From Cyathus striatus (Eukaryota; Basidiomycota; Agaricomycetes; Agaricales; Nidulariaceae), in contig JAOVFP010000004.1 of assembly GCA_025738555.1 (NCBI GenBank), positions 3,720,001-3,784,000 of the forward strand: a DNA stretch of 64,000 nucleotides, read 5' to 3'. Below, piece after piece: positions 28,851 through 39,519 of the stretch. Position 1 is the first letter of the stretch, and each line of letters opens with the position of its first letter. The notes beneath the pieces are model-generated. The model did not search any database and was not told where the DNA came from. It saw only the letters and a program-made list of their open reading frames with translations. The translations under genes and the position numbers were made by a program.

Positions 28851-30084
28851 TTGTAACATTTATGTTTCTTTTCTTTCTTTGGGCTAAGCGTTGCTGTATA
28901 ACCAAATTACTGTATGGACTTCTGGTATAACTCTTTTCGTTGACGTGGTATATTAAAATGGGCTAATCTTTGAAGATGTTGAGAACATAGTAATCTATCT
29001 TTGTGTGTATGTAACTCAAATGGAACGTACAGATGTATATATGGCAATAAATTTATGGCATTTACTTCGTACATGATATATTGTTGCTAACGAACGTAAG
29101 TAGTACTACTACTTGTTGGCACCAACGAAATAATAATCTGAACTTCTCCTGCTGAAGTTTTAGCGATGTACATCAGATCAGATATACACTTTTTACTTAC
29201 TTACTTTTACTCAGAAGGTATTACGGCATGAAGCATTGATGCCAAGTGTATCTTAGTACTAAATGACACTCCTGGCACCCAACTTTTTTGCAAGTAGCGA
29301 ACCACGGCAAAACTCATGCAACATGTTTAGGCTCATCAAATCCCCTCCCACAATTTCACATGGTCTATTCCGGATATAGACCGACCACGAAACGTGAGGG
29401 GGGCTTAGACGAAAGTAGGGAAAGTGAAGGGCAATGTAAAATAACGAAGTAAATCATACCTGTGGCCTCGGGTTCAACTCCAGCTCATGGAATTATGAGA
29501 AAGGAAATGTGTCCCAGTGTGAATGCCACCATCCTATGTAAATTTTATGAATAAATAGTTAGCATATAGAAGTATATGTGCCAAAAGGTGCAGACAAATC
29601 TGTACCATTCAAATGCAAGAATGACTTCAAATCTGACTTCATCAATTACTATGGGATGGCTTATGTAAGGGATCACTACATTTCGGATAAGTGCTTGTTT
29701 GTTTGTTTTACATTGCCCTATCAAAACCCCTACTTTGGTACAAGACCGTCCACGCAAGCGAGGACGTTTTTGGATCGAGACTAGCAACATGTTTGCATTT
29801 TATACTGATTTTGACAGCCACAACCATTTTGAGGTTTGATCACCGCAAAACTGGTGTTAATTTCCTTTTATAGTAATTTTAATTTATAGTTTTGCTTTTG
29901 TTTTGCGCATAGCAAAATGCAAACATGTTGCAACCGGTTTTAGCTGAATTTTGCAGGTCACAATAAAGTCGGGTGCCAGATGTGTGAGTAGGGAACCCAG
30001 TGCCACTGCTGAAGCCGCCTGAAAGCCAACTGAAAGCGCAACCAAGTCCAACTACCAAGTTGAACAACGAATTTTTCTAAAATC
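28851..30084. other. Intergenic region with an inverted repeat
   Basis: About 1.2 kb without a supportable gene. It contains a perfect 18-bp inverted repeat (29784-29801 and 29914-29931) and a TTAC-repeat run at 29197-29211. A GGTTCAACTCC stretch near 29469 resembles a pol III B box, but no tRNA folds around it. Confidence 0.4.
29784..29931. repeat. Perfect 18-bp inverted repeat, 112-bp loop
   Basis: GCAACATGTTTGCATTTT at 29784-29801 is exactly mirrored by AAAATGCAAACATGTTGC at 29914-29931. The arms contain the palindromic core ACATGT. It could be the termini of a tiny MITE or a cruciform; I saw no flanking target duplication. Confidence 0.6.
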
Positions 30085-30557
30085 ATGTTTATCTTGAGAT
30101 GTATTGTCTCCGAAGTACTTATGTGTGCTTTGATGGCAATCGAGTATACTTATGATGTCTGCAAGGATGCTGGAGATCCACCAAGGGTACCGTTCATTCA
30201 CATAAGTTCAACATAAGTTAAGTGCTTTAGTAATAGTAATTCCCATAGGACCCTCATGACCACGTGTATCCTCCTGTTTACGACTTGTCGCCGTTCCTGA
30301 ATACCACCGTAAACTTTTACAAGAACATATGGACTTACTTGCTTATAGTCGGCTTACCTATTGAATGCAGATCAGAATCATCAGATATCGGTAGGATGTA
30401 CTACTATGGATGTAAAAACCTGAATGTAGGCGGAATGAAGGCGCAAGAGTTTTGGGAGATTTTGTCGACGGCGGAAAGTTTAACAGATGATGCAAAGATG
30501 ATGGGAATTTTAGTATCGAAGACAAATCAAAGAGTAGCTGTATCGAGGAATACATAG
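30085..30557 (+). CDS. Hypothetical small protein
   Basis: Two exons in frame: the first starts at ATG 30085 (MFILRCIVSEVLMCALMAIE) and ends at about 30188; the second runs from about 30250 to the TAG at 30555-30557. The product is about 135 aa. The N-terminus is weakly hydrophobic and could be a poor signal peptide or anchor. The body has aromatic and cysteine residues (YTYDVCKDAGDPPR, LPIECRSESSDIGRMYYYG). No family recognised. The open frame downstream of a standard intron supports a real gene, but without homologs it stays tentative. Confidence 0.45.
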
Positions 30558-30755
30558 CCATGACAACCTTTACCGAAAGATAGTCAGTTCGACCGAAGAT
30601 GGAGTGTAAATACGCACAGAAATTATGCAGGGGTTTAACTCTCTCGTTTAGCGTTCACTTTAGGCTCATTTTCCTTGCATTTTCCTCTAGGACTGGCTCC
30701 TTTTTTGTATCCTCTGTTTTTTTTCAGTGACCCTTTGCCACCACATTCCTTGAAA

Positions 30756-31641
30756 ATGTTTAGACTTTTGGTTCTTTCAAGCCACCTCCTAATTTTCCTC
30801 TCATTCACCAGCCCTACCATCAGCGGTATGTATGACTCCGTATAGGGCAAGTTTATAACCAGGTTGATTTACCTTTCGCCATAGCACCTTTACATGCAAA
30901 AAGGGCTAGCCCTTGTTTCGTGACTGGTAGTATTGCTCTACCGGCGGAAGTGGCTAGTGGCCTTTCTGCATTGGCAAAGGCAATAACATGTGTCAATGGG
31001 ATAGGTCAATTCGCCATGCCTATCGTAATTGTCTGTCAATGAGATTTTTAAAATTACGTAGGCCCAAGCAATTGCGAATGTACCCGACATTGTTTCTGGA
31101 GGCATTACGTACAGCAGCATTGACTTCCAGAAATCGTCCAAGTCTCCAGTTGGATTTGCTTTGTGAGTGGAGTAGGGTTAGATCATTGGTGGCACGAAGC
31201 TGAATTATTTGGTCGATTTCAGGTCCAAGTTCGCTACGCCTGCTGATCCAGCAAATGCTAACTTGACTCAACTCCAAAACCAGCTGAACGTATACCTCGC
31301 TATCGAGGCAGGGGTACGCGTACGTCTAGAAAATGCATGCAAACAAGTATCGTTATAGTTGAAACATACTTATTTCCTAGTCGCAACCCAATACTTCCGC
31401 TCTACTTGCACGTTTGAAAGGCCCGAAGTTCTTTATTCAATTCCAAATTGCTAGAGCAAAAGCGGCACGAGGAGAGAGCCTTACTGGCGGGGATACAGTT
31501 GAACACCAACTGGGAAAAGTGACAAAGGTACTGCCTCATAATTTATGTATGGCTTCAATGAATACTTCCGCAGAGCAGAGTGCAATTGGTGCATCTGCAA
31601 GTGAGGTTGCTCAAGTTAATGCCCTTGCAACCCAAATATAA
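30756..31641 (+). CDS. Hypothetical secreted protein
   Basis: The ATG at 30756 opens a good signal peptide (MFRLLVLSSHLLIFLSFTS), and several short introns follow. Mature parts include SPCFVTGSIALPAEVASGLS, ANVPDIVSGGITYSSIDFQK, TPADPANANLTQLQNQLNVY and LARLKGPKFFIQFQIARAKA. The predicted end is SEVAQVNALATQI. The composition (Ala/Ser/Leu-rich, few Cys, likely helical) and the signal peptide suggest a small extracellular protein of about 185 aa. I do not recognise the family. Exon joins around 30970-31077 and 31529-31580 are uncertain. It follows the unknown gene at 30085 by 200 bp on the same strand. Confidence 0.6.
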
Positions 31642-32039
31642 GTCGATCATGGCTTGAAGCTTGAAGAGGCACGCACTATTAATCAAATTCATGTGTGTAT
31701 CTCCAGGTGGTACCAGATGGAATAATGCAGTGAGCAAACGTGAGCGCTGAAGCGCTGAGGCCTGAGAATGACGATACAACGACGATACATATAAAGTAAC
31801 TTAGTATTGAAGTGCCAAGTATTGAAAGAAAATACGTACGCAAGACTACTATTAAACTAAGTGGACGAGTGGACTTCGAGACCGGCGTAGAATATGTTTA
31901 CTCTCAATGGCGTTGACAAACATCGCGTGCTTCTGTAGCAGTCTGGACTCTGGACATTCAACCTGCATTCAACTAACATTCACTGTCCGGCATACAATTC
32001 CTACGAATTTACCACAAGCTTTGTATTAGGCTCATAAAC
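31642..32039. promoter_or_regulatory. Upstream region of the DEUBAD gene
   Basis: Contains the 17-bp motif AGTCTGGACTCTGGACA at 31940-31956, a tandem TCTGGAC heptamer, 84 bp before the DEUBAD-gene ATG. The identical 17-mer lies 87 bp before the Mid1 ATG. Confidence 0.45.
31940..31956 (+). promoter_or_regulatory. Tandem-heptamer promoter motif, copy 1
   Basis: AGTCTGGACTCTGGACA, two adjacent TCTGGAC units, 84 bp upstream of the ATG at 32040. Exact match to 46563-46579. Flanks do not match, so it is not obviously part of a larger repeat. Confidence 0.4.
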
Positions 32040-33341
32040 ATGTCAGCGCGACCGCGGCGCTCTATTAGACAAACAGAGAAAGCTCAAGCCGCTGCTTTCG
32101 AGCACACTATTACACCACTACGTTCTAAACGGAAAGCTACAGAGCCGGGGGGTCCGAAGGAACAGTTGAAATGCCTCCTTCAAAATCCTAAAAGCAAATT
32201 AACTACAATAGAACTATCTGTACGTTGATCACTACTGTAAGCGTTGAAACCTTCTGCTGTTTCGCGTATTGGGATGGGACACCACCGACTTAATTCTGCT
32301 CGTCTTCTTCCCTAGGATGTTATAAATGTTGGCGCATGGAATCTGTTGTCTCAGGAGTCACAGTGTTCTTTGCAAAACCTTCTACCTCCAACAGCTTTTT
32401 CTGGGTGTAATGTAACCATCGAAGCAAACCACCCGTCTGTATTGCATACCGGGAGACGGAACGAGGACGACAACTCTGTGCGAAACGATGACCTTAATCT
32501 TGCCACTTTCATCGATTCCCACTTTCTCGCCGCCGCCAACACATTTCAAGATCACATATATCTCAACTGGACTTCCGATTCTCACTTGGAGAAGGTGCAA
32601 AGGTTCCAAGAAGGTATCAGATCAGGGATACTCGCAGCGCCTTGGAAAGACGAAACTTGGGAGCGTGAACATGCCACTATGCAGTCTACGTTTCATGCTG
32701 AAATGACTAAGGCGACCACTCCTGCTCGCGTCCCAGCAGAGTCGTTACAGCGCGCAGGGTACTATTATCTTGCCTTCATACTAATTTGCGTTGCTCAACA
32801 TGTTCACAAAGAGGTGCCTCTGAGGTTAAGCTTACAACGCTTGTGAAACATCACATCATGAAAGTAGGCGATGTCCTAGCTTATCGACGAAATTTTTCCA
32901 GCATAGATTTAATCCTAGAAAAAGATTGCATTGTTAGTTGATTCGCTCATTCACCCGTGAATATATTTCTAAGTGACATGTCAGATTCAGCACATACACC
33001 CGACGTCTTACTCGATAACAGTGCTGACGGAACTGGGTCCCACCAAATTTTTAGCTCCATCTGTGGTAATGCCTGTACCAGGTCCAAGATTTCCCGAAGA
33101 TGCCTCGGAGTCGACTCGTTCTATGGATGCTACTAGCCCAAGCATGCTTGAAAATGCATTATTGGATCTCGATGGCCGTGTAGATCGCTCGAAACGACCA
33201 AATGGAAATGCGTGGAAATGCTTTACAGTATGGCGGCGAAGAGAAAACGCGATAATCAGTGATGATCAGAATGGACGAGCAGGCAGAGAGTGTTACGGTA
33301 CTCTGTTCTACCTCAGGGGAAGCTTTTATCATGACCAGTAG
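32040..33341 (+). CDS. ASX-homology (DEUBAD) domain protein, possible RAMA-like C-terminus
   Basis: Candidate activating partner of a UCH-family deubiquitinase. The ATG at 32040 begins MSARPRRSIRQTEKAQAAAF, a basic nuclear-type N-terminus. The DEUBAD/ASXH fold follows across the second intron: LLQNPKSKLTTIELS, DVINVGAWNLLSQESQ, LLPPTAFSGC, FIDSHFLAAANTFQDHIYLN and RFQEGIRSGILAAPWKDETW. These match the ASXH pattern seen in ASXL and fungal Asx-homology proteins. The C-terminal part (IMKVGDVLAYRRNFSSIDLI ... NGNAWKCFTVWR) looks like a RAMA-type domain; that call is weaker. Exons end in frame at 32747/32802 through RAGGASEVKLTTLVK. It lies tail to tail with the UCH gene, with 166 bp between stop codons. 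Confidence 0.85.
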
Positions 33342-33507
33342 CTCATTATGTTCCTCTAATTTGTATATTGCGACAAATTACCGTACTTACAGGTATCTTG
33401 TTAATACGTATAGTGGGACTATCTATTCCAAAAGATGACCAAGGAGTCAAATAAATGACGGCCGTTGAATGCAAAAGTTCCTGTAATTATTCCGCTACCC
33501 ATATTGC

Positions 33508-35242
33508 CTATTCCTCAATCTCCCCATCTTTCTTGCACGCGTTTCCCTTCTTCCGCTTCTTCCTCCCGTCCTTATCAAGCTCAAGGAAAGTCTCCAGCAG
33601 ACCTTCTTCCTGAAGTGCCTTTATAAACCCCTTGAAGAACGGCTCGTAGTCGAATGTTCTCTTAACATGCTCAGTCTGCATCACTGGTTATCAGGACAGA
33701 CAACCAGTGAATACGCATCAACGTACATTAAATGCCATAGCGTTTGTTAATTCCTCGTCGACCGTGGTTTTAGCCCTCATTGCATTCTTAACGCACGACT
33801 CCCAAGCAGGTATTAGGTCTTCCACAGACATGTTCATAATCTTGACATCTCGCTCCATGCGCTGAGAGCTGAAATTGCTGGCAAAAGCATTCCCCTTTGT
33901 AAGTGATTCCCCGTTAACGATATCAAATATATTCTGAACAGATCCAGAAAGGTCTTGATCAACCTAGATAGTCCATCAGCCTTCTTCATATGAGCGGAGT
34001 GGATAAACGAGCCATTGCTCTCCAGTTCTCTCTGAGTTCTGGAATATCACCTAGTCTTCTCTCTAGTGTCATAATGTCGCGTTTAAGAAGCTCCAGCTCA
34101 TCGCTGGCTTTTTCGTACATATCATCAACAACGGCGAGGAGGCTGAACCTAATATTGGTCCCTTCGTCTCCAGATCCACCATATTTGTCCATCTTCATCC
34201 TCAAGGCAGGGCGAACCACGTCCATCCAGTCATCGTTTGGGCGTGGAGATGAGCCATCATTGGCAGAAGTTGATATAGCAGCTATATGTAGCTCTCCGAC
34301 TTCCAAAGGACCGGATTTTAATCCATCGAGCTCCCAAACTTTGCCAAAAGCGGGTACGTAGCCAATGAAGTGATACGTCGCTTCCTCTCCACCTTCTTCT
34401 TCGACGGAGGCAGCTTTCTCTGCAATTTTGGCCTTTTTTGTAGGTTTGCTCTGCTTACTATCGGGTTTTGATTTGGTGGTTTGCTTTGGTTTCAATGGGG
34501 TCTTGGCCTTCTTTTGCGCGTTGAGGGTCGTGATGGCTATCGAACTCAAAGCACCTCGGATATCTGCGGGTCTGGTAAGATGAAATCAGCACATGATGCC
34601 GGAAGTAGATTATGGGCTAACCTCGCAAGGGAATTGTGGGCCTGGCGCATTATAGGAGAGTTGGTTATGGCGAGGCCCCTCATCTATTTGGGCGAGCGAT
34701 TAGAGTCGAGTTGTAAACGTCAGCAAAAAAAAAAAGGGACCAGACCACAGGCGACATTTGTTCTGTATCTGCCTTGAATACGCGAAGTTCTTCTCCGATG
34801 TCGATATGAGGGCAATTGAGAAGAACATTCAATATGGCATGGGTGGCACACGCATCGTCGCTGAGCTGGTTCGCAAACCAGACGCGTTCAGCGGCAGCAT
34901 CCTGAAAGTCGGCAGGACGATGAGAGTCTTTGTGCCACATGAAGCAGAAGATGAGGCCGTGTGGCTTGAGATGGTTGGTGGCCCATGGTTCTATGTCGTA
35001 GAGTTCTACGAGTTGAACGTGTTTGGCACCGAGTCTCCGGACGAGAGAAGTAAAGACGCCTGGAGGGAGAGAGTTGGTTAGGGGCAGCTACACAACGTAC
35101 CCAATGAAATGAGGGACGATTGACCTGGGTCCGATTCTATGACAGCGAAGGGACCACCAACGAGATCGTGGCTGGGGCGAGAGACAGGGGCTGTGGACGA
35201 GTTCTGGTCGGAGTCTTGGTCATTGTCAATGTCAAGGTCCAT
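33508..35242 (-). CDS. BAP1/UCH37-type ubiquitin C-terminal hydrolase (peptidase C12)
   Basis: Deubiquitinating cysteine protease. The start ATG (35240-35242) gives MDLDIDNDQDSDQNSSTAPV. The UCH domain begins VIESDPGVFTSLVRRLGAKH. Catalytic residues are all visible: oxyanion Gln and Cys in FANQLSDDACATHAILNVLL, His in YHFIGYVPAFGKVWELDGL, and Asp in the same block (ELDGL). HNSLARP and CATHA are closer to BAP1 than to UCH37. A Lys-rich insert of about 60 residues sits in the crossover loop before the catalytic His. The UCH37-like (ULD) tail is present (KRTFDYEPFFKGFIKALQEE), with a basic extension GRKKRKKGNACKK like the BAP1 nucleosome-binding tail. Which substrate (H2A or proteasomal chains) is inferred; the DEUBAD neighbour supports a PR-DUB- or INO80/proteasome-type partnership. 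Confidence 0.9.
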
Positions 35243-35703
35243 GATGAGAGTGAGTGACGGAAAAACAATGATCAGATTCGTAGAGACTTGGCATCTCCGC
35301 CTGCTCCGCTTCCCCACTGTCCCCACCCCCGCCCCTTCACTCGTCTCTTCTTCTCACTGTCATGTCTATATATATATATATTATAATCGTGCTGTCTTCT
35401 TCTCTGCGGCATGCCATCATCTTCGTATCTATCAATTATTCCTGCATGCAGAACTGACTCTGAGAAGCTCAACTCTAATTATACGTAACTTGTCTCATCG
35501 GATCTCATCCTATCCTCTGGACTAGAGCCATCTCCTCATCGGTGAATTATCGGTCCAACGCACACCCCACCCGTCCTCTGCCTTGCCTGCATTCTCCGGT
35601 CCGCTCTCCGCATCTCGAGAAACTATTTAAACACTTTGCAGGGGCATATCTCTTTCTCACCAGTTTCATATCTCTCCCTGCTTTCTCTCTTTCTATCACC
35701 ACC
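35243..35703. promoter_or_regulatory. Divergent promoter, UCH gene / GH5 gene
   Basis: Pyrimidine-rich throughout, with a TATATATATATATA tract at about 35369-35383 and a TATTTAAAC TATA-like box at about 35624-35632, roughly 75 bp before the GH5 ATG. Confidence 0.45.
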
Positions 35704-37473
35704 ATGTCTCTACTCAAGGTCTCTGGAACCAAAGTCGTCGACGAGGATGGCAACGAAGTCATCCTCAGAGGCGCTGGTCTCGGAGGATGGATGAAGTCGG
35801 TCCTTCTTCTCTGCCCCTTGCATGTGCTAAAGAATATCTGATAACATCATTCAACAGCATGGAAAACTTCATCTCCGGTATGATCCCGCTTTGCTGCCAT
35901 GTTCTCTTGTTGTGTTTAAACCCAGCATAGGTTATCCCGGATGCGAGTTCCAGATCCGCGAAGCCCTCACAGAAACCATCGGTCAAGAGAAGTCTGATTT
36001 CTTCTTCGATAAGGTAACCCATCTAATCTTCACATCTTTCGTTCAACTTCCATATGACTCACTATTCTCTAATAGTTCCTCGAATACTTCTTCACAGATC
36101 CAGATGCACAGTTTTACAAGAGCCTCGGCCTCAATTGTATCCGCCTTCCATTCAACTACCATCATTTTGAAGGTGAGAATCCATACACTTACTTACGCTC
36201 ATGCCTTGACATATACTTATTATTATTTCAAGATGACATGAATCCCCGCGTTCTCAAGCAATCAGGCTTTAAGCACCTCGATCGCGTGATTGACGTTTGC
36301 GCACAGCACGGGATATACACTATTCTTGATCTGCACACCGCTCCTGGTGGACAGAACACCGACTGGCACTCCGATCATGGAGGCCACATTGCAAACTGTG
36401 TGTAAATTTGACTCTAACGTGTTACACTTGTCTCATAAGCTTTCTCTTACAGTCTGGAATCATAAAGACTTCCAGGACCGCACTCTATGGCTTTGGGGGG
36501 AGCTTGCCAAGCACTACAAAGGTAACAAGTGGATTGCAGGCTACAACCCCCTGAACGAGCCCACCGATCCCAAACACATTCGCGTCGTTGAATTCTACGA
36601 CAACGTCTACGATGTTATTCGTGCTATAGACCCTGATCACGCCATTTTCTTCGATGGCAATACCTTTGCTTCCGACTTTTCTCACTTTGGAGATGCCCAC
36701 AAGAAGTGGGAAAACACGGCGTACTCCATCCACGACTACTCTGTGTTCGGGTTCCCCGCTGCTCCCCAAGAATACGTTGGCAGCGAAGAGCAACAAAGGA
36801 GGCTGCGTCGTAGCTACGAAAAGAAACGTGAGTGGATGGACGAGAGGGGTCTCTGCGTCTGGAATGGAGAGTGGGGTCCTGTCTATGCTAGGAAACAGTA
36901 TGACGGCGATGCTACTGACAAGATCAACGAGGTCCGATACAAGGTTCTCAAAGATCAATTAGAGATCTACAACAAGGTTAATGTCATGTCATATCGTCAC
37001 AAGATTTACACAGGATTGACTTTCTCTGTTAGGATCGTCTCAGTTGGTCAATCTGGCTCTATAAAGACATAGGTTTCCAGGGGATGGTATACATCTCCAC
37101 TGAGACCCCTTACATGACACTCTTCAAGGATTTCCTTGCCAAGAAGCACCGCCTTGCAATCGATGCCTGGGGCGCTGATGACGCCGCTGTCCGTCATGTT
37201 TATGAGCCCCTGGTCAACCACGTCCTCGAGGAAATTCCGGAAAAGTTCCACTACCTATACCCTTCTCCTGTCTGGAAATTATCTGACAGAGTGACGAGGC
37301 TATCTAGGAACATCCTCATCAGTGAATTCATGGTGAAGGAATGGGCCGGACACTTCGCTGGAAAGAGCTTGGAGGAAATTGATGCCATTGCCGCAAGCTT
37401 CAAATACGAGAGCTGCTTGAAGAGGGATGGTTTAAACACTGTTCTGAGGGATAATGCAAAGGCCTTTCAGTAG
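35704..37473 (+). CDS. GH5 family glycoside hydrolase, intracellular type
   Basis: Retaining glycosidase of the GH5 (cellulase/exo-beta-1,3-glucanase-like) fold. The ATG at 35704 lies after an ACC context and opens MSLLKVSGTKVVDEDGNEVI with no signal peptide, so the enzyme is probably cytosolic. Motifs in order: LRGAGLGGWM joined to NMENFISGYPGCEFQIRE, GLNCIRLPFNYHHFE, YTILDLHTAPGGQNTDWHSD, the acid/base GYNPLNEP, SIHDYSVFGFP, and the nucleophile VWNGEWGPVYA. Both catalytic glutamates are present. An extra C-terminal domain of about 130 residues follows (from FLAKKHRLAIDAWG). Six short introns. Substrate is unsettled: fungal cytosolic GH5 enzymes include steryl-glucoside and glucosylceramide hydrolases, and basidiomycetes also have related uncharacterised ones. 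Confidence 0.88.
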
Positions 37474-37850
37474 ACTTTATACATCTTAGATTTGGAAACA
37501 ACCTCATTGTAGCAATATATTACACATTTCCCGGAATAGATATTCTCTTAGAGTCTTCTCTTATCGAAAGGAAAGGCATATTTAGCAGCCTGCTAAGAAC
37601 CTTACAAAGTCAATATCCGCGCTCGCTTACATCTTGACGTTGCAGGTATATGAAGTAAAATCGCCTGCTACGAACAATATACATTCAATTGAATTACATG
37701 CATACATAAAACCATAAAAGCCATCAGTCATTGTAGGGCTCGAGTTTATATAGACATTGAAGCCTCCTTTCATCTACAAAATAAATAGTTTCTGGTAAGT
37801 TAACTTGTACATCATGTATAGGTTTTCCTAGCGGACCTACCATCTTGTAT
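37474..37850. other. Convergent 3' intergenic region
   Basis: AT-rich spacer between the converging GH5 and HNH genes. No element recognised. Confidence 0.35.
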
Positions 37851-38814
37851 CTAGCATTTTGCAAGGTAGCTGGTGAGCGCAGTCTTCTCTGAAGAGTCGA
37901 TGCTCAAGCTATAATAGTACTTGACTTGAACCCAAGCACGGACATAGGTGCAGACATAGCTGGAGAGGGGAACCATCCACTCAGCCGGATCCTTGTCACC
38001 TAAGATAGTCGCGGGTTAATAGATTTAACTGGCATAGACCATATTTGGAAAACTGGCTTACCCTTAGCTTGATTGAGACTGGCAAGATGTATGAACACTA
38101 TGGTGACAAGAACAATAAATATACGTACTTATCAGTAACAGCAGCAAGTTGGGGGCGCGTCAGATCATTGGCGAAAGCTTCACGCTGAGCCGCGGTCCAT
38201 GTACGAGCACCGGAGACCCAGGCTTCCTTAAGTGGGATGACATGATCCTACTAAATATGTCAGTCAGAAAATAGGATCAGACTTTCTGTAGTGCGTACAA
38301 TATCGAGATCACTAGCAAGGGTGGTCGCGACGCCGTCATACGGGGAGACCCAGTTTCCAGAGGTTGCAGAGCATGCGCTGTTGGTAACAACATTTGTACC
38401 ATCGCGCTTGAGGACGGCTACGAAATATGATTAGACAGTCATAATTTAGGAGCTTAAATTCATGTTTACTTTCGCGGGTATTACAGGCGCCAGAAACTGG
38501 GTGAAAATCAAATATAGTGCTCGTGTATGTGGCTATCCTATAATAACTTACTGGTAATCCAATGGTTGAAGTAGTCACGGCTATAGGCTGGAGAATTAGA
38601 CTCAGCCTCGACCGTTACTGTGGTAAATTAGCAGATAAGCTGGAAGCAGGCGACTACAAAACGTACATGCAGCAAGATATGTGCGCGCCGTAGAAGCACT
38701 CACTGGCGTAGGAAGAGCGCGAACTTCAAGCGTAACATTGCGGGCAATGAAATCGAGAGGATAAGCCAACACCGAGGCAGCACTGGCGAGGACAATGAGA
38801 GCCGTAAACTGCAT
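37851..38814 (-). CDS. Secreted HNH endonuclease (DUF1524/GmrSD C-terminal type)
   Basis: Probable extracellular nuclease. The ATG at 38812-38814 gives the signal peptide MQFTALIVLASAASVLAYPL, preferred over an upstream ATG that would bury it. The domain core has SPAYSRDYFNHWI, GACNTRETVLKRDG, NSACSATSGNWVSPYDG and the HNH motif SDLDIDHVIPLKEAWVSGAR. A downstream block follows (AFANDLTRPQLAAVTDNLNQ, AKGDKDPAEWMVP). It ends SSEKTALTSYLAKC. The pattern of Cys and the DIDH(V)IP signature match secreted fungal DUF1524 proteins. At least six short introns. A nutritional or defensive role in degrading environmental DNA is plausible but inferred. Its start lies about 630 bp from the Helitron end. 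Confidence 0.88.
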
Positions 38815-39446
38815 GCTTTGAAGTCTCGGTCTGAGAAACCGCAATACGCTGGGATACTGAGTACAGCTTAAGATTCAAATTTGATGGATTTTAAGTGCAC
38901 AGCGCCGGGATGGGAGCCCAGTTCAGAATGAGGGCCTCATTTGTACAGAACGTAGCATCGGACACTTCGCATGGTATATTCTGTTCAGCGCCTTATCGGA
39001 AGCAGAAGCATGTGCCACACATCGAAATGGCCAATTGTGAGTATCATGTAGTTAGGTCCTTCATCGTAAACACATTTGCCTTGCTATCAGAATACATACA
39101 CTGGTGAATGTGCACCGAGAGAAGCTGATGCATGACACCAAGCTACAGGTGGTGCAGGAACTATCGGTTGCCAAGGTTGAGTGCCAACTGATAAGCTGGC
39201 CCAGTTTCTGAGTGTTTCTCGTGGAATGTACGACATTCACTGAAGTTAAATCATGTATTCTTGGCACTGCTCTTGGCGTAGGCTGTAGGACGTAGACATA
39301 TGTACATGCGTACCATCACAGCGGATCCACACCCCGTTACTGACGCACGTGATTCCTATATAAAATCGAAGTTGTCGACAAGTCATGATACGTAGCGATC
39401 TAACTACTCGACCACCACTACCAAGGTGCTGGATAAATATGAAAAC
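38815..39446. other. Intergenic region beside the Helitron
   Basis: No gene supported. The minus strand near 39330-39415 has A-box-like (TGGTCGAGTAG) and weak B-box-like (GGTGTGGATCC) sequence, but no cloverleaf could be formed. Confidence 0.35.
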
Positions 39447-39519
39447 ATGTAATGTACGCCGCTTCGCGACGTACGTAAAAGGGGGCGCTTCCCTAATCCG
39501 AGTTTTTGTGACAGAAAAA

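Noticed and set aside
29440..29520. GGTTCAACTCC, a good pol III B-box match
   Set aside because: No pairing T-stem or upstream tRNA half could be found; a single box is expected by chance.
36485..36958. 157-codon minus-strand frame inside the GH5 gene
   Set aside because: Antisense shadow of a strongly conserved GH5 exon; no family resemblance.
39330..39415. tRNA-like A box (TGGTCGAGTAG) and B-box-like GGTGTGGATCC on the minus strand
   Set aside because: The B box has three mismatches, spacing is too long for a simple tRNA, and no acceptor or anticodon stem can be formed. At most a decayed SINE or tRNA relic.
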